A DNA stretch of 64,000 nucleotides, taken from assembly GCA_045542735.1 (NCBI GenBank), contig JAZQLQ010000021.1:124001-188000 (forward strand), given 5' to 3'. This document shows, in pieces, positions 1 through 8,002 of the stretch; position 1 is the stretch's first letter; every line of letters starts with the position of its first letter. The DNA is from UBA2882 sp045542735. Lineage in GTDB: Bacteria > Bacillota > Clostridia > Lachnospirales > Lachnospiraceae. The notes under the pieces were generated by a model. The model had not been told where the DNA came from, searched no databases, and saw nothing but the letters and a program-made list of their open reading frames with translations. A program made the position numbers and the translations under genes.

Positions 1-981
1 AATGATTATATTGAGACAACCCGTCCGTTGGTAGTGGTGACTGCTCCGGGACCGGGAAGCGGAAAGATGAGTACATGCCTGTCTCAGTTATATCATGAGC
101 ATAAAAGAGGGATTTGTGCAGGATATGCCAAGTATGAGACCTTCCCGATTTGGAATCTTCCTTTGGATCACCCGGTAAATCTCGCGTATGAAGCAGCTAC
201 GGCTGATCTGAATGACATTAATATGATTGACCCGTTTCATTTAAAAGCATACGGTGTTACAACTGTAAATTACAATAGAGATGTGGAGATTTTCCCTGTT
301 TTAAATACAATTTTTATGAAGATTTTGGGAGAAAGTCCTTATGCTTCGCCTACAGACATGGGCGTAAATATGGCAGGTAATTGCATCTTTGATGATGAAG
401 CGTGTCGTGAAGCATCCAGACAAGAGATTATCCGTCGGTATTATCAGGCCCTTGCAGGAGCAGCGGACGGTACCCGTAGTACGGAAGAAGTTGGAAAGAT
501 TGAAGTGTTAATGAATCGGGAATCCCTTTCCAAGGAGGACCGTTCCACTGTCAAACCGGCTATGGATCGTGCGGAAGCAACCGGTGCACCGGCAGCAGCT
601 ATTGAGTTGCCGGACGGACAGATTATTACCGGTAAGACGGGTGACTTGCTTGGTTCCAGTTCTGCGGCATTGGTTAACACGTTGAAGGTGTTGGCAGGTA
701 TACCTCATGAGAAACTGATATTATCACCGGATGCCATTGCGCCGATTCAAAGGTTAAAGACACAGTATTTGGGAAGTAAAAATCCTCGATTGCATACGGA
801 TGAAGTGTTGATTGCTCTTTCGGCAACAGCTGCTTATAACGAAGATGCTGCTTTGGCATTAGATCAGTTAACCAAATTGAAAGGCTGTCAGGTTCACTCC
901 AGTGTACTATTATCTTCTGTAGACCGGAACACATTCCAGCGATTGGGTTGTGATGTGACTTGTGAGCCGCAAACCATGTAA
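1..981 (+). CDS. DUF1846 family protein, 5' truncated by window edge
   Basis: The reading frame is open from base 1 (N-D-Y-I-E-T-T-R-P-L) to a TAA at 979-981, so the 5' end lies outside the window. A glycine-rich GPGSGK stretch near visible residue 17 and the following text (the PIWNLP and DPFHL regions) match my memory of the DUF1846 family, whose full-length members are about 500 residues, so roughly 170 residues are missing. The biochemical function is not settled for this family; the GPGSGK loop suggests nucleotide or phosphate binding, which is inference. A strong intrinsic terminator follows immediately, so this is the last gene of its transcript. Confidence 0.8.
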   Translation, partial: NDYIETTRPLVVVTAPGPGSGKMSTCLSQLYHEHKRGICAGYAKYETFPIWNLPLDHPVNLAYEAATADLNDINMIDPFHLKAYGVTTVNYNRDVEIFPVLNTIFMKILGESPYASPTDMGVNMAGNCIFDDEACREASRQEIIRRYYQALAGAADGTRSTEEVGKIEVLMNRESLSKEDRSTVKPAMDRAEATGAPAAAIELPDGQIITGKTGDLLGSSSAALVNTLKVLAGIPHEKLILSPDAIAPIQRLKTQYLGSKNPRLHTDEVLIALSATAAYNEDAALALDQLTKLKGCQVHSSVLLSSVDRNTFQRLGCDVTCEPQTM

Positions 982-990
982 TTGATCATG

Positions 991-1027
991 CACCTCTGCT
1001 TTTTAAAGCAGAGGTGTTCATTGTTTT
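991..1027 (+). terminator. intrinsic terminator after DUF1846 gene
   Basis: A perfect 12-bp inverted repeat (cacctctgcttt / aaagcagaggtg) with a 2-nt loop is followed by a T-rich tract (ttcattgttttt). It starts 10 bp after the stop codon. Confidence 0.85.
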
Positions 1028-1045
1028 TGGTCATGGAGGAATGGA

Positions 1046-1738
1046 ATGAAAAAGATTGGTGTAATTTCTGATACACACGGAATACTTAGAGACGAAGTTA
1101 TAGAATTGTTACAAGGTTGTGATGTTATATTGCATGCGGGTGATATTCATAAGCCGGAAGTGTTGGAGAAATTAAAAGTGATTGCCCCTGTTTTCGCTGT
1201 CCGGGGAAATGCGGATAAAGAATGGGCAGAGCAACTTCCCGCTGTTTTAAACCAAGAAATTTGCGGTATCCGGATTGTTATGGTGCATAATAAAAAAGAT
1301 CTTCCTGCTGATTTGGAGCAAAGAGATCTGATTGTGTATGGACATTCTCACAAGTATGAAGATAAAACAGAAAATTCTTACCGATACTTAAATCCCGGCA
1401 GTTGCGGACCACGAAGATTTGCACAGCCGGTAACCGTGGCCATTGTAGAAGTGGAGCAAAATGGATTTCATATCTATAGGAAAGATTTAGCCGGCGGGCA
1501 TAGTCAAAATCATTTGAATGGTGTAAAAAAAGATGCAGAGATGTTGTTAAAAAGGCAGGATAAGGCAGCTTTGCTTCGTACCATTATGAAGGAGATTGAC
1601 CGGGGATGGTCGGCAAAAAAGATTGCTACAAAGCATGGAATAAATGAGGAAACGGCAATTCAAATCTGTCGTATGTATTTGACTCATCCGGGGATTGACG
1701 TAGACGGAATTTTAAATAGAATGTCCGAAAGGGATTGA
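1046..1738 (+). CDS. YfcE/MJ0936-type metallophosphoesterase with C-terminal HTH-like extension
   Basis: This is a calcineurin-like phosphodiesterase of the small YfcE/MJ0936 family. Metal-ligand motifs are in order: SDTHG (8-12), GDIH (32-35), GNAD (54-57), VHN (80-82) and GHSH (99-102). Homologues hydrolyse phosphodiesters in vitro; the natural substrate is generally unclear. The catalytic domain ends near residue 155. The extra 70-75 residues contain WSAKKIATKHGINEETAIQ, which reads like a helix-turn-helix and is not part of the usual roughly 160-residue family member. The start is the ATG behind ggagga. It stands alone between two terminated units. Confidence 0.85.
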   Translation: MKKIGVISDTHGILRDEVIELLQGCDVILHAGDIHKPEVLEKLKVIAPVFAVRGNADKEWAEQLPAVLNQEICGIRIVMVHNKKDLPADLEQRDLIVYGHSHKYEDKTENSYRYLNPGSCGPRRFAQPVTVAIVEVEQNGFHIYRKDLAGGHSQNHLNGVKKDAEMLLKRQDKAALLRTIMKEIDRGWSAKKIATKHGINEETAIQICRMYLTHPGIDVDGILNRMSERD

Positions 1739-1835
1739 TTGGGATTTATACCAAAAGTATAATGACAAGCAGAAAAACTTGTGTTATATTTTGAAACAAG
1801 AAAAACGAAGGATTGACTTCAGAAAGGATAGGGCC

Positions 1836-1979
1836 ATGAGAAACATGACAGCAACTATGACACATATGCATAGAAATTATTCCCCAGCGCTGATGAATAA
1901 ACAGAGCTTTGTGTTTACGTGCGCATATAAGATAAGAAATGGAAACTGTCGTGTGAAATGGATGGAAACAAAACGATAG
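1836..1979 (+). CDS. possible 47-residue small ORF
   Basis: The stretch 1739-2082 has no recognised gene. It holds this ATG-initiated frame (MRNMTATMTHMHRN...) preceded by agaaagga at about 8 bp and closed by TAG, with an intrinsic terminator 11 bp downstream. That arrangement is what a short transcribed unit would look like. The protein is basic at its C-terminus and has no motif I recognise. It may equally be a non-coding leader or an accidental frame. Confidence 0.3.
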   Translation: MRNMTATMTHMHRNYSPALMNKQSFVFTCAYKIRNGNCRVKWMETKR

Positions 1980-1990
1980 ATTTTTTAGGA

Positions 1991-2025
1991 AACCGCTTAT
2001 CTTGTATGGATAGGCGGTTTTGTTA
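1991..2025 (+). terminator. intrinsic terminator
   Basis: The inverted repeat aaccgcttatc / ggataggcggtt (one mismatch or bulge) with a short loop is followed by ttgttat. It closes the unit containing the possible small ORF. Confidence 0.65.
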
Positions 2026-2082
2026 TATTCTCGGGGACATAGTTGGAGTGATATGACAACCATTGGGATGAGGAGGAGAAAA

Positions 2083-2325
2083 ATGGTGCAGATGTTGAGT
2101 ATTGACTTGGTGGAAACAGGAAAGAATATTATGCGGTTGAGGGAAGAGAAAGGACTTTCTGTAAAGGATATACAGGATGTTTTTGGATTTGCAACACCAC
2201 AGGCAATCTACAAATGGCAACAAGGGACAGCGTTACCGTCGGTAGATAATCTGGTTATACTTGCGCAGATCTTTGAGGTACAAATCGAAGATATATTGAT
2301 CATGAAAAAAGGAAGTGTCAATTAA
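2083..2325 (+). CDS. XRE-family helix-turn-helix regulator, 80 residues
   Basis: This is a compact Cro/CI-type DNA-binding protein. Residues 13-68 form the five-helix HTH_3 domain, with LREEKGLSVKDIQDVFGF as helices 1-2 and QAIYKWQQG as the recognition helix and turn. A GTALPSVDNLVILAQIF tail follows. The ATG at 2083 was chosen because aggagg lies 6 bp upstream; the longer frame from 2020 has no such site. There is no second domain, so the target and signal cannot be told. Its stop codon sits in the loop of the terminator that follows. Confidence 0.85.
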   Translation: MVQMLSIDLVETGKNIMRLREEKGLSVKDIQDVFGFATPQAIYKWQQGTALPSVDNLVILAQIFEVQIEDILIMKKGSVN

Positions 2326-2337
2326 CACTTCCTTTTG
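2308..2337 (+). terminator. intrinsic terminator, probably bidirectional
   Basis: The perfect repeat aaaggaagtgt / acacttccttt has a 6-nt loop containing the XRE gene stop region. It is flanked by A-runs upstream and T-runs downstream. It lies between convergent genes and could serve the minus-strand transporter gene as well. Confidence 0.8.
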
Positions 2338-2352
2338 CAATCATCAGAGATA

Positions 2353-3708
2353 TTAAACCTTAATCCAGCCCATTGCCTCAGATACTGCAAATAACAGAAT
2401 CAGTACAAGGCAAATGGGAGCAATCCATTTTAACATAATAGTATAGAATTTTTTCTCTTTAAATTCACCATTTAACTCTACTTCATCATAAATCACCTGA
2501 GGTTTGATGAAGAAACCAATGCTGATACAGGTTAAAAGAGCTACAATCGGCATTAATACACTGTTACTGATGAAATCAAAGAAGTCAAGGAGTCCAAGAC
2601 CAAGAATGGTTACAAAATCCAGAGGTCCGAAGCCTAATGATACTAAGGCACCCACAAGAACGACATAAGTAGCAGCAACAATAGTAGATTTTTTTCTGTT
2701 CCAATTCAGTTTATCACAAAGGATAGATACGTTTGTTTCCAACAATGAAATGGAAGAAGTCAGGGCAGCAAATAAAACTAAAATAAAGAATGCTGCACCG
2801 ATTACAGTACCAAATGTCATATTTTCAAATACCTTCGGTAATGTGATAAACATCAAAGAAGGTCCCTTGTTTAAGGCTTCTTCGCTTCCGCCGGAAAATA
2901 CAAATACGGAAGGAACGATCATCAAACCTGCCAAAAATGCGATGGCTGTATCAAAAATCTCAATCTGTCTTACAGAATCACGAAGATGATCTTCTTTTTT
3001 CATATAGGAACCATAGGTAATCATAATTCCCATTGCTAAAGACATGGAATAAAATAATTGTCCCATAGCAGCTAAAACAGTGGTTGCTGAAAAAGCACTA
3101 AAATCAGGTAATAAGTAATATTTCACACCTTCTAATGCACCGGGTCGGGTAATGCAGAAAATACAAATACCTACAATCAATACAACCAGAATGGGCATCA
3201 GAATACTACTTGCTTTCTCAATACCTCTCTGTACACCGATCATAACAACAATTGCAGTTAATAAAGCAAAAATCAAGAACCAGATAATTGGCTCAACCGG
3301 TTTAGTAATAAAACCTGTAAAATAGTCATCGCCGGCAGCTGTGCTGACGTTTCCGGTGATAAAAGCCATCATATATTTGATTACCCAACCGCCGATTACG
3401 CAATAGTAGGGTGTGATAACAAACGGAACAATGCAGGCAAGATAACCGACAAAGCCAAAACGTTTATCTAGTTTTTTGAAAGCACCTACAGCGCTAAGTC
3501 CGGTTTTTCTACCAATGGCAATCTCGGTTGTCATTAATGTAAAACCTAAAGTAATTGCCAACAGCAAATATACCAGAATAAAAATACCACCACCGTATTT
3601 TGCAGCAAGATACGGAAATCTCCAAAGATTACCGAGGCCCACCGCAGAACCGGCTGCAGCAAATACAAATCCCAGTTTGCTGGAAAATGAGTCTCTGTTT
3701 TGATTCAT
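2353..3708 (-). CDS. sodium-dependent transporter, NSS/SNF family
   Basis: This is a neurotransmitter:sodium symporter family member of 451 residues with about 11-12 membrane helices, acting in the cytoplasmic membrane to couple Na+ entry to amino-acid-like substrate uptake. The N-terminus carries the family signature (GLGNLWRFPYLAAKYGGG, residues 24-41) that forms the unwound TM1 region binding substrate and Na+. Bacterial members commonly have 11 helices. The exact substrate cannot be read from sequence. The start is supported by gaaggga 7-8 bp upstream on the minus strand. It is monocistronic and divergent from the EAL gene. Confidence 0.92.
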   Translation of the reverse strand: MNQNRDSFSSKLGFVFAAAGSAVGLGNLWRFPYLAAKYGGGIFILVYLLLAITLGFTLMTTEIAIGRKTGLSAVGAFKKLDKRFGFVGYLACIVPFVITPYYCVIGGWVIKYMMAFITGNVSTAAGDDYFTGFITKPVEPIIWFLIFALLTAIVVMIGVQRGIEKASSILMPILVVLIVGICIFCITRPGALEGVKYYLLPDFSAFSATTVLAAMGQLFYSMSLAMGIMITYGSYMKKEDHLRDSVRQIEIFDTAIAFLAGLMIVPSVFVFSGGSEEALNKGPSLMFITLPKVFENMTFGTVIGAAFFILVLFAALTSSISLLETNVSILCDKLNWNRKKSTIVAATYVVLVGALVSLGFGPLDFVTILGLGLLDFFDFISNSVLMPIVALLTCISIGFFIKPQVIYDEVELNGEFKEKKFYTIMLKWIAPICLVLILLFAVSEAMGWIKV

Positions 3709-3829
3709 AAATATACTCCCTTCACAAATAAGTTTTAATTTTTTAAACGCTATTGCACTATTATGCCATTTTTAAAAGTGAAATACAAGATAAATTGTCA
3801 GAAATAGGAGAAAAGCAGTAGGAATCGGC

Positions 3830-3859
3830 TTGTTTGTAAGGATGCAGGTGTGATAAAAT
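3830..3859 (+). promoter_or_regulatory. sigma-A-like promoter for the EAL gene
   Basis: TTGTTT (3830-3835), an 18-bp spacer and TAAAAT (3854-3859) lie 36 bp before the start codon, in the divergent intergenic region. Confidence 0.5.
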
Positions 3860-3895
3860 ATTGTTAATGAAGAACTGAAGGAAGGAGGGCATGTC

Positions 3896-5791
3896 ATGAA
3901 TATACAGGTACAATGTTGCGGACTTGTTTTATTGGTGGTTATTTTGTATTTCTATATTCGCAGAAAGAAAATTAATCTGAACACCGGCAAAGCCTTTTTC
4001 CGTCTGTTTTATATCACCTTAAGCAGTATTTCATTAGATATTTTGTCTATTATTTTGCTTACCCGGCATGATGTGGTGCCTGAGTTGGTGATAGACATTG
4101 TTTGCAAACTATATTTATGTACCATGATTTTGACAGCCCTGGCTACATTACATTATGTGTGTGTAGATATTTATAATGAAAGTGGGTATTACCGTAGGTG
4201 TGCCACTATCTCCGGTGTGATTGCCACAATCGGTATTTTGGCGGTATTATGTCTGCCGATTAACAAAGAGTGGTCATCACCGGACCATATCTATACTTAC
4301 GGACCAAGTGTGTTGACGACATATCTTTTTTCGTTTGCTTTTCTGGCAACGGTTGTATGGTTTTTGATATTCCGTAAAAACCGGATGGACATTAGGCGTT
4401 GGGATGTAACCAGAGTGTGGATGATTTTGTGGCTTGGTGCAGCAGCAATCCAGTTTTTCAATAATGAATTACTGTTGGTGGGATTTGCCAGTGCCATCGG
4501 TTTGATTATTATTTACCTCAAATTGGAAAATCCGGAATTGATATTTGATAAAGCAACAGGCTTTTTTAATCAGGAAGCTATGTTGCTGTATGCGGATCAG
4601 TTACATAGGAGGGGTAAAGGGTATGCGGTATTGGAGATGATTTTTCCTCATTCTATGAGCAGGCACGTCTCCCGTAATGATGAAGCGACACCAGAAGATG
4701 AGATTCGGCAGTATCTGTTTGCGGTGGAAAATGCATATACTTTCTTAAATGATGAAGATGAAGTGATTCTGATATTTGAGGATATGATAATTGCCCAAAA
4801 GACCTTTGCCAATCTCAAAAACCGGTTTGAATTCGGATGGGGCAAAGACGGAAATGTCTATGTAAATCCGGAGTGGATTTATGTGCAGGACGGAAGGATT
4901 GTTCCCTGCATAGAGGATGTTCTGCCGTTTCTAAGATATATCAGACAGAACGCAAAACGCCTTTTGGTGGAAGATACAGTGTATGTAGATGAAAAAATAG
5001 TTCATGACATGCACGAAGAGCGTAAGATTGAGGTTCTGATTACGGAAGCTATTGATAATGATAGGGTTGAGGTGTTTTATCAGCCGATTTATTCAACAGA
5101 AGAAAAACGGTTTTCATCAGCAGAGGCCTTGGTCCGTATCCGTACTGAAGAAGGCAAGATTGTTCCGCCCGGTATGTTTATCAACATTGCAGAGAAAAAC
5201 GGCATGATTATGAAATTGGGAGAAATTGTCTTCGAAAAGGTGTGCCGTTTCTTGAGAGATCATAAACCGGAGCGCTACGGATTGGATTATATAGAAGTGA
5301 ATCTGTCGGTTGTACAGTGTGCATATGAGCATTTGGCAGACAATTTCATGTACGTTATGGAAAAGTACCAAGTAAAGCCAAGTCAGATTAATCTGGAGAT
5401 TACAGAGTCGGCATCTGTCAGTGAAAAGATGATCCTGCAAGAAAATATGAGAAAATTGATGGATTATGGTGTAAAATTCTCGCTGGATGATTTTGGAACA
5501 GGACAATCCAATCTGAATTATATCGTAGAGATGCCGGTGGATATTGTAAAATTTGACCGTAACATGATTGTATCTTATTTTGAAAACGGAAAAGCAAAAT
5601 ATGTAATGGATGCAGCCATGCACATGATTCACGGTATGGAGTTACAGATTGTGTCAGAAGGCATTGAGACCAGAGAACAGTTTGATACTATGAAGGATTT
5701 GGGTATTAGTTATATTCAGGGATATTACTTCTCGAAGCCGTTGCCGGAGACAGAGTTTTTACAATTTATCAGTGAGCATTATCAAAAATAG
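3896..5791 (+). CDS. membrane c-di-GMP phosphodiesterase (7TM + degenerate GGDEF + EAL)
   Basis: The 631 residues begin with about seven hydrophobic helices (roughly 1-210), similar in layout to the 7TM sensor regions found on some histidine kinases and cyclases. A GGDEF-like remnant follows (FDKATGFFN onward) that lacks a GG(D/E)EF site. The EAL domain fills residues about 380-628. EAL at 410-412, NLS, ITES, DDFGTG at 531-536, KFDRNMI, SEGIETREQ and QGYYFSKPLP are all present, so hydrolysis of c-di-GMP to pGpG is expected. Such enzymes favour motility over attachment, which fits the flagellar genes later in the window. The start follows ggaggg. Confidence 0.9.
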   Translation: MNIQVQCCGLVLLVVILYFYIRRKKINLNTGKAFFRLFYITLSSISLDILSIILLTRHDVVPELVIDIVCKLYLCTMILTALATLHYVCVDIYNESGYYRRCATISGVIATIGILAVLCLPINKEWSSPDHIYTYGPSVLTTYLFSFAFLATVVWFLIFRKNRMDIRRWDVTRVWMILWLGAAAIQFFNNELLLVGFASAIGLIIIYLKLENPELIFDKATGFFNQEAMLLYADQLHRRGKGYAVLEMIFPHSMSRHVSRNDEATPEDEIRQYLFAVENAYTFLNDEDEVILIFEDMIIAQKTFANLKNRFEFGWGKDGNVYVNPEWIYVQDGRIVPCIEDVLPFLRYIRQNAKRLLVEDTVYVDEKIVHDMHEERKIEVLITEAIDNDRVEVFYQPIYSTEEKRFSSAEALVRIRTEEGKIVPPGMFINIAEKNGMIMKLGEIVFEKVCRFLRDHKPERYGLDYIEVNLSVVQCAYEHLADNFMYVMEKYQVKPSQINLEITESASVSEKMILQENMRKLMDYGVKFSLDDFGTGQSNLNYIVEMPVDIVKFDRNMIVSYFENGKAKYVMDAAMHMIHGMELQIVSEGIETREQFDTMKDLGISYIQGYYFSKPLPETEFLQFISEHYQK

Positions 5792-5879
5792 GATACAGAC
5801 AAAAATCTTGCACAATAAAAATTTTAATAAAATACCTCTTTCTGCTCCATACTAATAGGAAAAGAAAGGGGTGTTTTTC

Positions 5880-6308
5880 ATGAATGACACATGTAAATTA
5901 TTAGAGGAAGTTGATTCCGGTTGCAAAATGGCAATTAATAGCATGAACCGCATTACCAGTTACAAAATGGACCAGAAACTGGCAAATCTGATTGACAATT
6001 ATAAGTACAAGCATATGGAACTGGAAAAACAGGCGGCAGAACTTTTGCGTGCAAACGGACGACCGGAAAAAGAGCCAAGTATGATGGCGGCTACTATGTC
6101 CAATATGACCACTAATATGAAGATGTTTTGGAAGGATGATAATAACCAGGTGGCAAAGATTATGATGGATGGTTGCAATATGGGGATTCAATCCATTGCG
6201 GAACAGATTAATCAATGTACACAGGCTTCAAAGGAAAGCATCGGACTTGCAAAAAATTTGATTGAAACAGAAGAAAACTTTATGTGTGATTTAAAACAAT
6301 TTTTATAG
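5880..6308 (+). CDS. small all-helical protein, possibly DUF2383/ferritin-like
   Basis: The 142-residue protein is almost entirely helical, with four predicted helices and regularly spaced Met, Glu and Lys. It has no signal peptide or membrane segment. The pattern (LLEEVDSGCKMAINSMNRI at the N-terminus, a helix-rich acidic C-terminus) resembles four-helix-bundle DUF2383-type proteins, but this is recognition by shape only. I chose the ATG at 5880 because gaaagggg lies 8-10 bp upstream; an in-frame ATG 9 bp earlier is too close to it. The gene is alone and followed by a terminator. Function unknown. Confidence 0.75.
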   Translation: MNDTCKLLEEVDSGCKMAINSMNRITSYKMDQKLANLIDNYKYKHMELEKQAAELLRANGRPEKEPSMMAATMSNMTTNMKMFWKDDNNQVAKIMMDGCNMGIQSIAEQINQCTQASKESIGLAKNLIETEENFMCDLKQFL

Positions 6309-6320
6309 AAATCAATGAGG

Positions 6321-6350
6321 AGACCACTTCTATAGAGTGGTCTTTTTTCT
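6321..6350 (+). terminator. intrinsic terminator
   Basis: The repeat agaccact / agtggtct with a short loop is followed by ttttttct. It lies 12 bp after the stop codon of the small helical protein gene. Confidence 0.85.
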
Positions 6351-6399
6351 TGCAACTTTTTTCGCAAATAAAAAGTGTTTATATCAGGAAGGGCTATAT

Positions 6400-6427
6400 T
6401 TGAAAGCAGAAAAAAGTATGTTACAAT
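6400..6427 (+). promoter_or_regulatory. sigma-A-like promoter for the DHH-TIR unit
   Basis: TTGAAA (6400-6405), a 16-bp spacer and TACAAT (6422-6427) lie about 50 bp before the DHH phosphoesterase start. Confidence 0.6.
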
Positions 6428-6476
6428 AAATGTGTTACTTTCAAACAGGACTTACATATATGTATAAGGTGAAAAT

Positions 6477-7997
6477 ATGAGATTACAGGATTTGGAACAA
6501 TTTAATCCGATTACTATTCAGTGCCATGACAATCCTGATGCAGATGCCATTGCATCAGGATTTGGTTTGTTTTGCTATTTTTTAGAAAAGGGAAAGGATG
6601 TCCGCTTGGTGTATAGCGGTAAAAATAAAATCCAAAAATCCAATTTAGTGTTGATGATCGATATGTTGGAGATTCCCATTGAATATATTGAGGTAGAGCA
6701 GAAGGTTTATTGCAAAGGACTGTTACTCACGGTAGATTGCCAGTATGGTGCAGGAAATGTGACTAGACTGGAGGCAGATGAAGTAGCTATTATCGACCAT
6801 CATCAAATTGAGATTGAAGATGTGGCAATGAGTATGATTCGCCCCGGTGTAGGAAGTTGTTCCACATTGGTATGGAAAATGCTATCAGATGCCGGATATC
6901 CGGTGACAGATGAAAATGGCTTGGGAACGGCGTTATATTACGGACTTTTCACAGATACCAATCAGTTTTCGGAGTTGCACAATCCGTTGGACCGTGATGC
7001 CAGAGATTACATACCCTTTGAGCAGACTATGATTACTACATTCCGCAATTCCAATTTATCTTTGCAGGAATTGGAAATTGCAGGTGATGCCATGAGAGAC
7101 TATCTATATAACGGGCAACATCGTTTTGCCGTGGTGCAGACCAGACCCTGTGATCCCAACGTATTGGGACTTATCAGTGATTTTTTGTTACAGGTAGATA
7201 AGATTGATAATAGTGTTGTTTTTCATGAAAATCAGGACGGATATAAGATTTCTGTCCGTAGTTGTGTAAGAGAGGTCAATGCCAGTGAGTTGGCAGGATT
7301 TCTTACCCGTGATATTGGTTCCGGCGGTGGACATTATGAGAAGGCGGGTGGTTTTGTCAGCAAAAAGAAATTTGCAAAGTTATATGGAGATAAAAATCCG
7401 GAAGAATACTTTATGGAACGTATGCAACTATATTATGAAAGCTATGAATTGATTTATGCAAAGGACTATGAGGCAGACATATCGGATATGAAATTATACG
7501 AAAAGGTCAAATTGCCTTTGGGATTTGTGCAAACCGGCGATGTGCTTCCGGTAGGAACGCCCATTACCGTGCGTACATTGGAAGGCGATATGGATTTAAC
7601 GGTGGAAGAAGATATCTATATCATGATAGGAATCAAGGGTGAAGTATATCCTATCCGCAAGGAGAAGTTTTCGCGCTCTTATGAGGTATTGGAGCGAGAG
7701 TATTGCTTTGAAGAGGATGTGTTGGAAAATCAGTATGTTCCCACTTTGCGTAATCGGGAGACCGGCGAAAACATGTTAATCACGTCCTATGCAAAATGTT
7801 GTGCGCCTACCGGTCAGGTAAGAATATATGCAAAGCCTATTACAAGTGGAGTGAAAGTTTTTACCGCATGGGATAAGGGAAAGTATATGCTGGGACAGCC
7901 CGGGGACTATCTGGCAGTCAGAGGTGATGACTTCCATGATGTTTATGTCATTGAAAGTAAGATATTTGGTAAGACCTATCAGGAATGTGAGGAGTAA
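6477..7997 (+). CDS. DHH/DHHA1 family phosphoesterase
   Basis: The N-terminal DHH domain shows HDNPDADAIASGF (residues 18-30), VDCQYG, the DHH signature IDHHQIE and a later YGLFTDTNQFS. The DHHA1 half carries GSGGGHYEKAGGF. This architecture occurs in RecJ-like, nanoRNase (NrnA) and cyclic-dinucleotide phosphodiesterase enzymes, which are Mn2+-dependent. Without more domains the substrate cannot be fixed. The protein is longer than NrnA (506 against about 320 residues): its last 160 residues form an extra unassigned region including YAKCCAPTGQVRIYAKP and PGDYLAVR. The TIR gene begins 5 bp after its stop, so the two are almost certainly co-transcribed. Confidence 0.85.
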   Translation: MRLQDLEQFNPITIQCHDNPDADAIASGFGLFCYFLEKGKDVRLVYSGKNKIQKSNLVLMIDMLEIPIEYIEVEQKVYCKGLLLTVDCQYGAGNVTRLEADEVAIIDHHQIEIEDVAMSMIRPGVGSCSTLVWKMLSDAGYPVTDENGLGTALYYGLFTDTNQFSELHNPLDRDARDYIPFEQTMITTFRNSNLSLQELEIAGDAMRDYLYNGQHRFAVVQTRPCDPNVLGLISDFLLQVDKIDNSVVFHENQDGYKISVRSCVREVNASELAGFLTRDIGSGGGHYEKAGGFVSKKKFAKLYGDKNPEEYFMERMQLYYESYELIYAKDYEADISDMKLYEKVKLPLGFVQTGDVLPVGTPITVRTLEGDMDLTVEEDIYIMIGIKGEVYPIRKEKFSRSYEVLEREYCFEEDVLENQYVPTLRNRETGENMLITSYAKCCAPTGQVRIYAKPITSGVKVFTAWDKGKYMLGQPGDYLAVRGDDFHDVYVIESKIFGKTYQECEE

Positions 7998-8002
7998 AAG
8001 GG

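Noticed and set aside
5117..5632. 171-codon open frame on the minus strand
   Set aside because: It lies fully inside the EAL domain of a clearly coding gene, has no ribosome site and shows no recognisable protein pattern.
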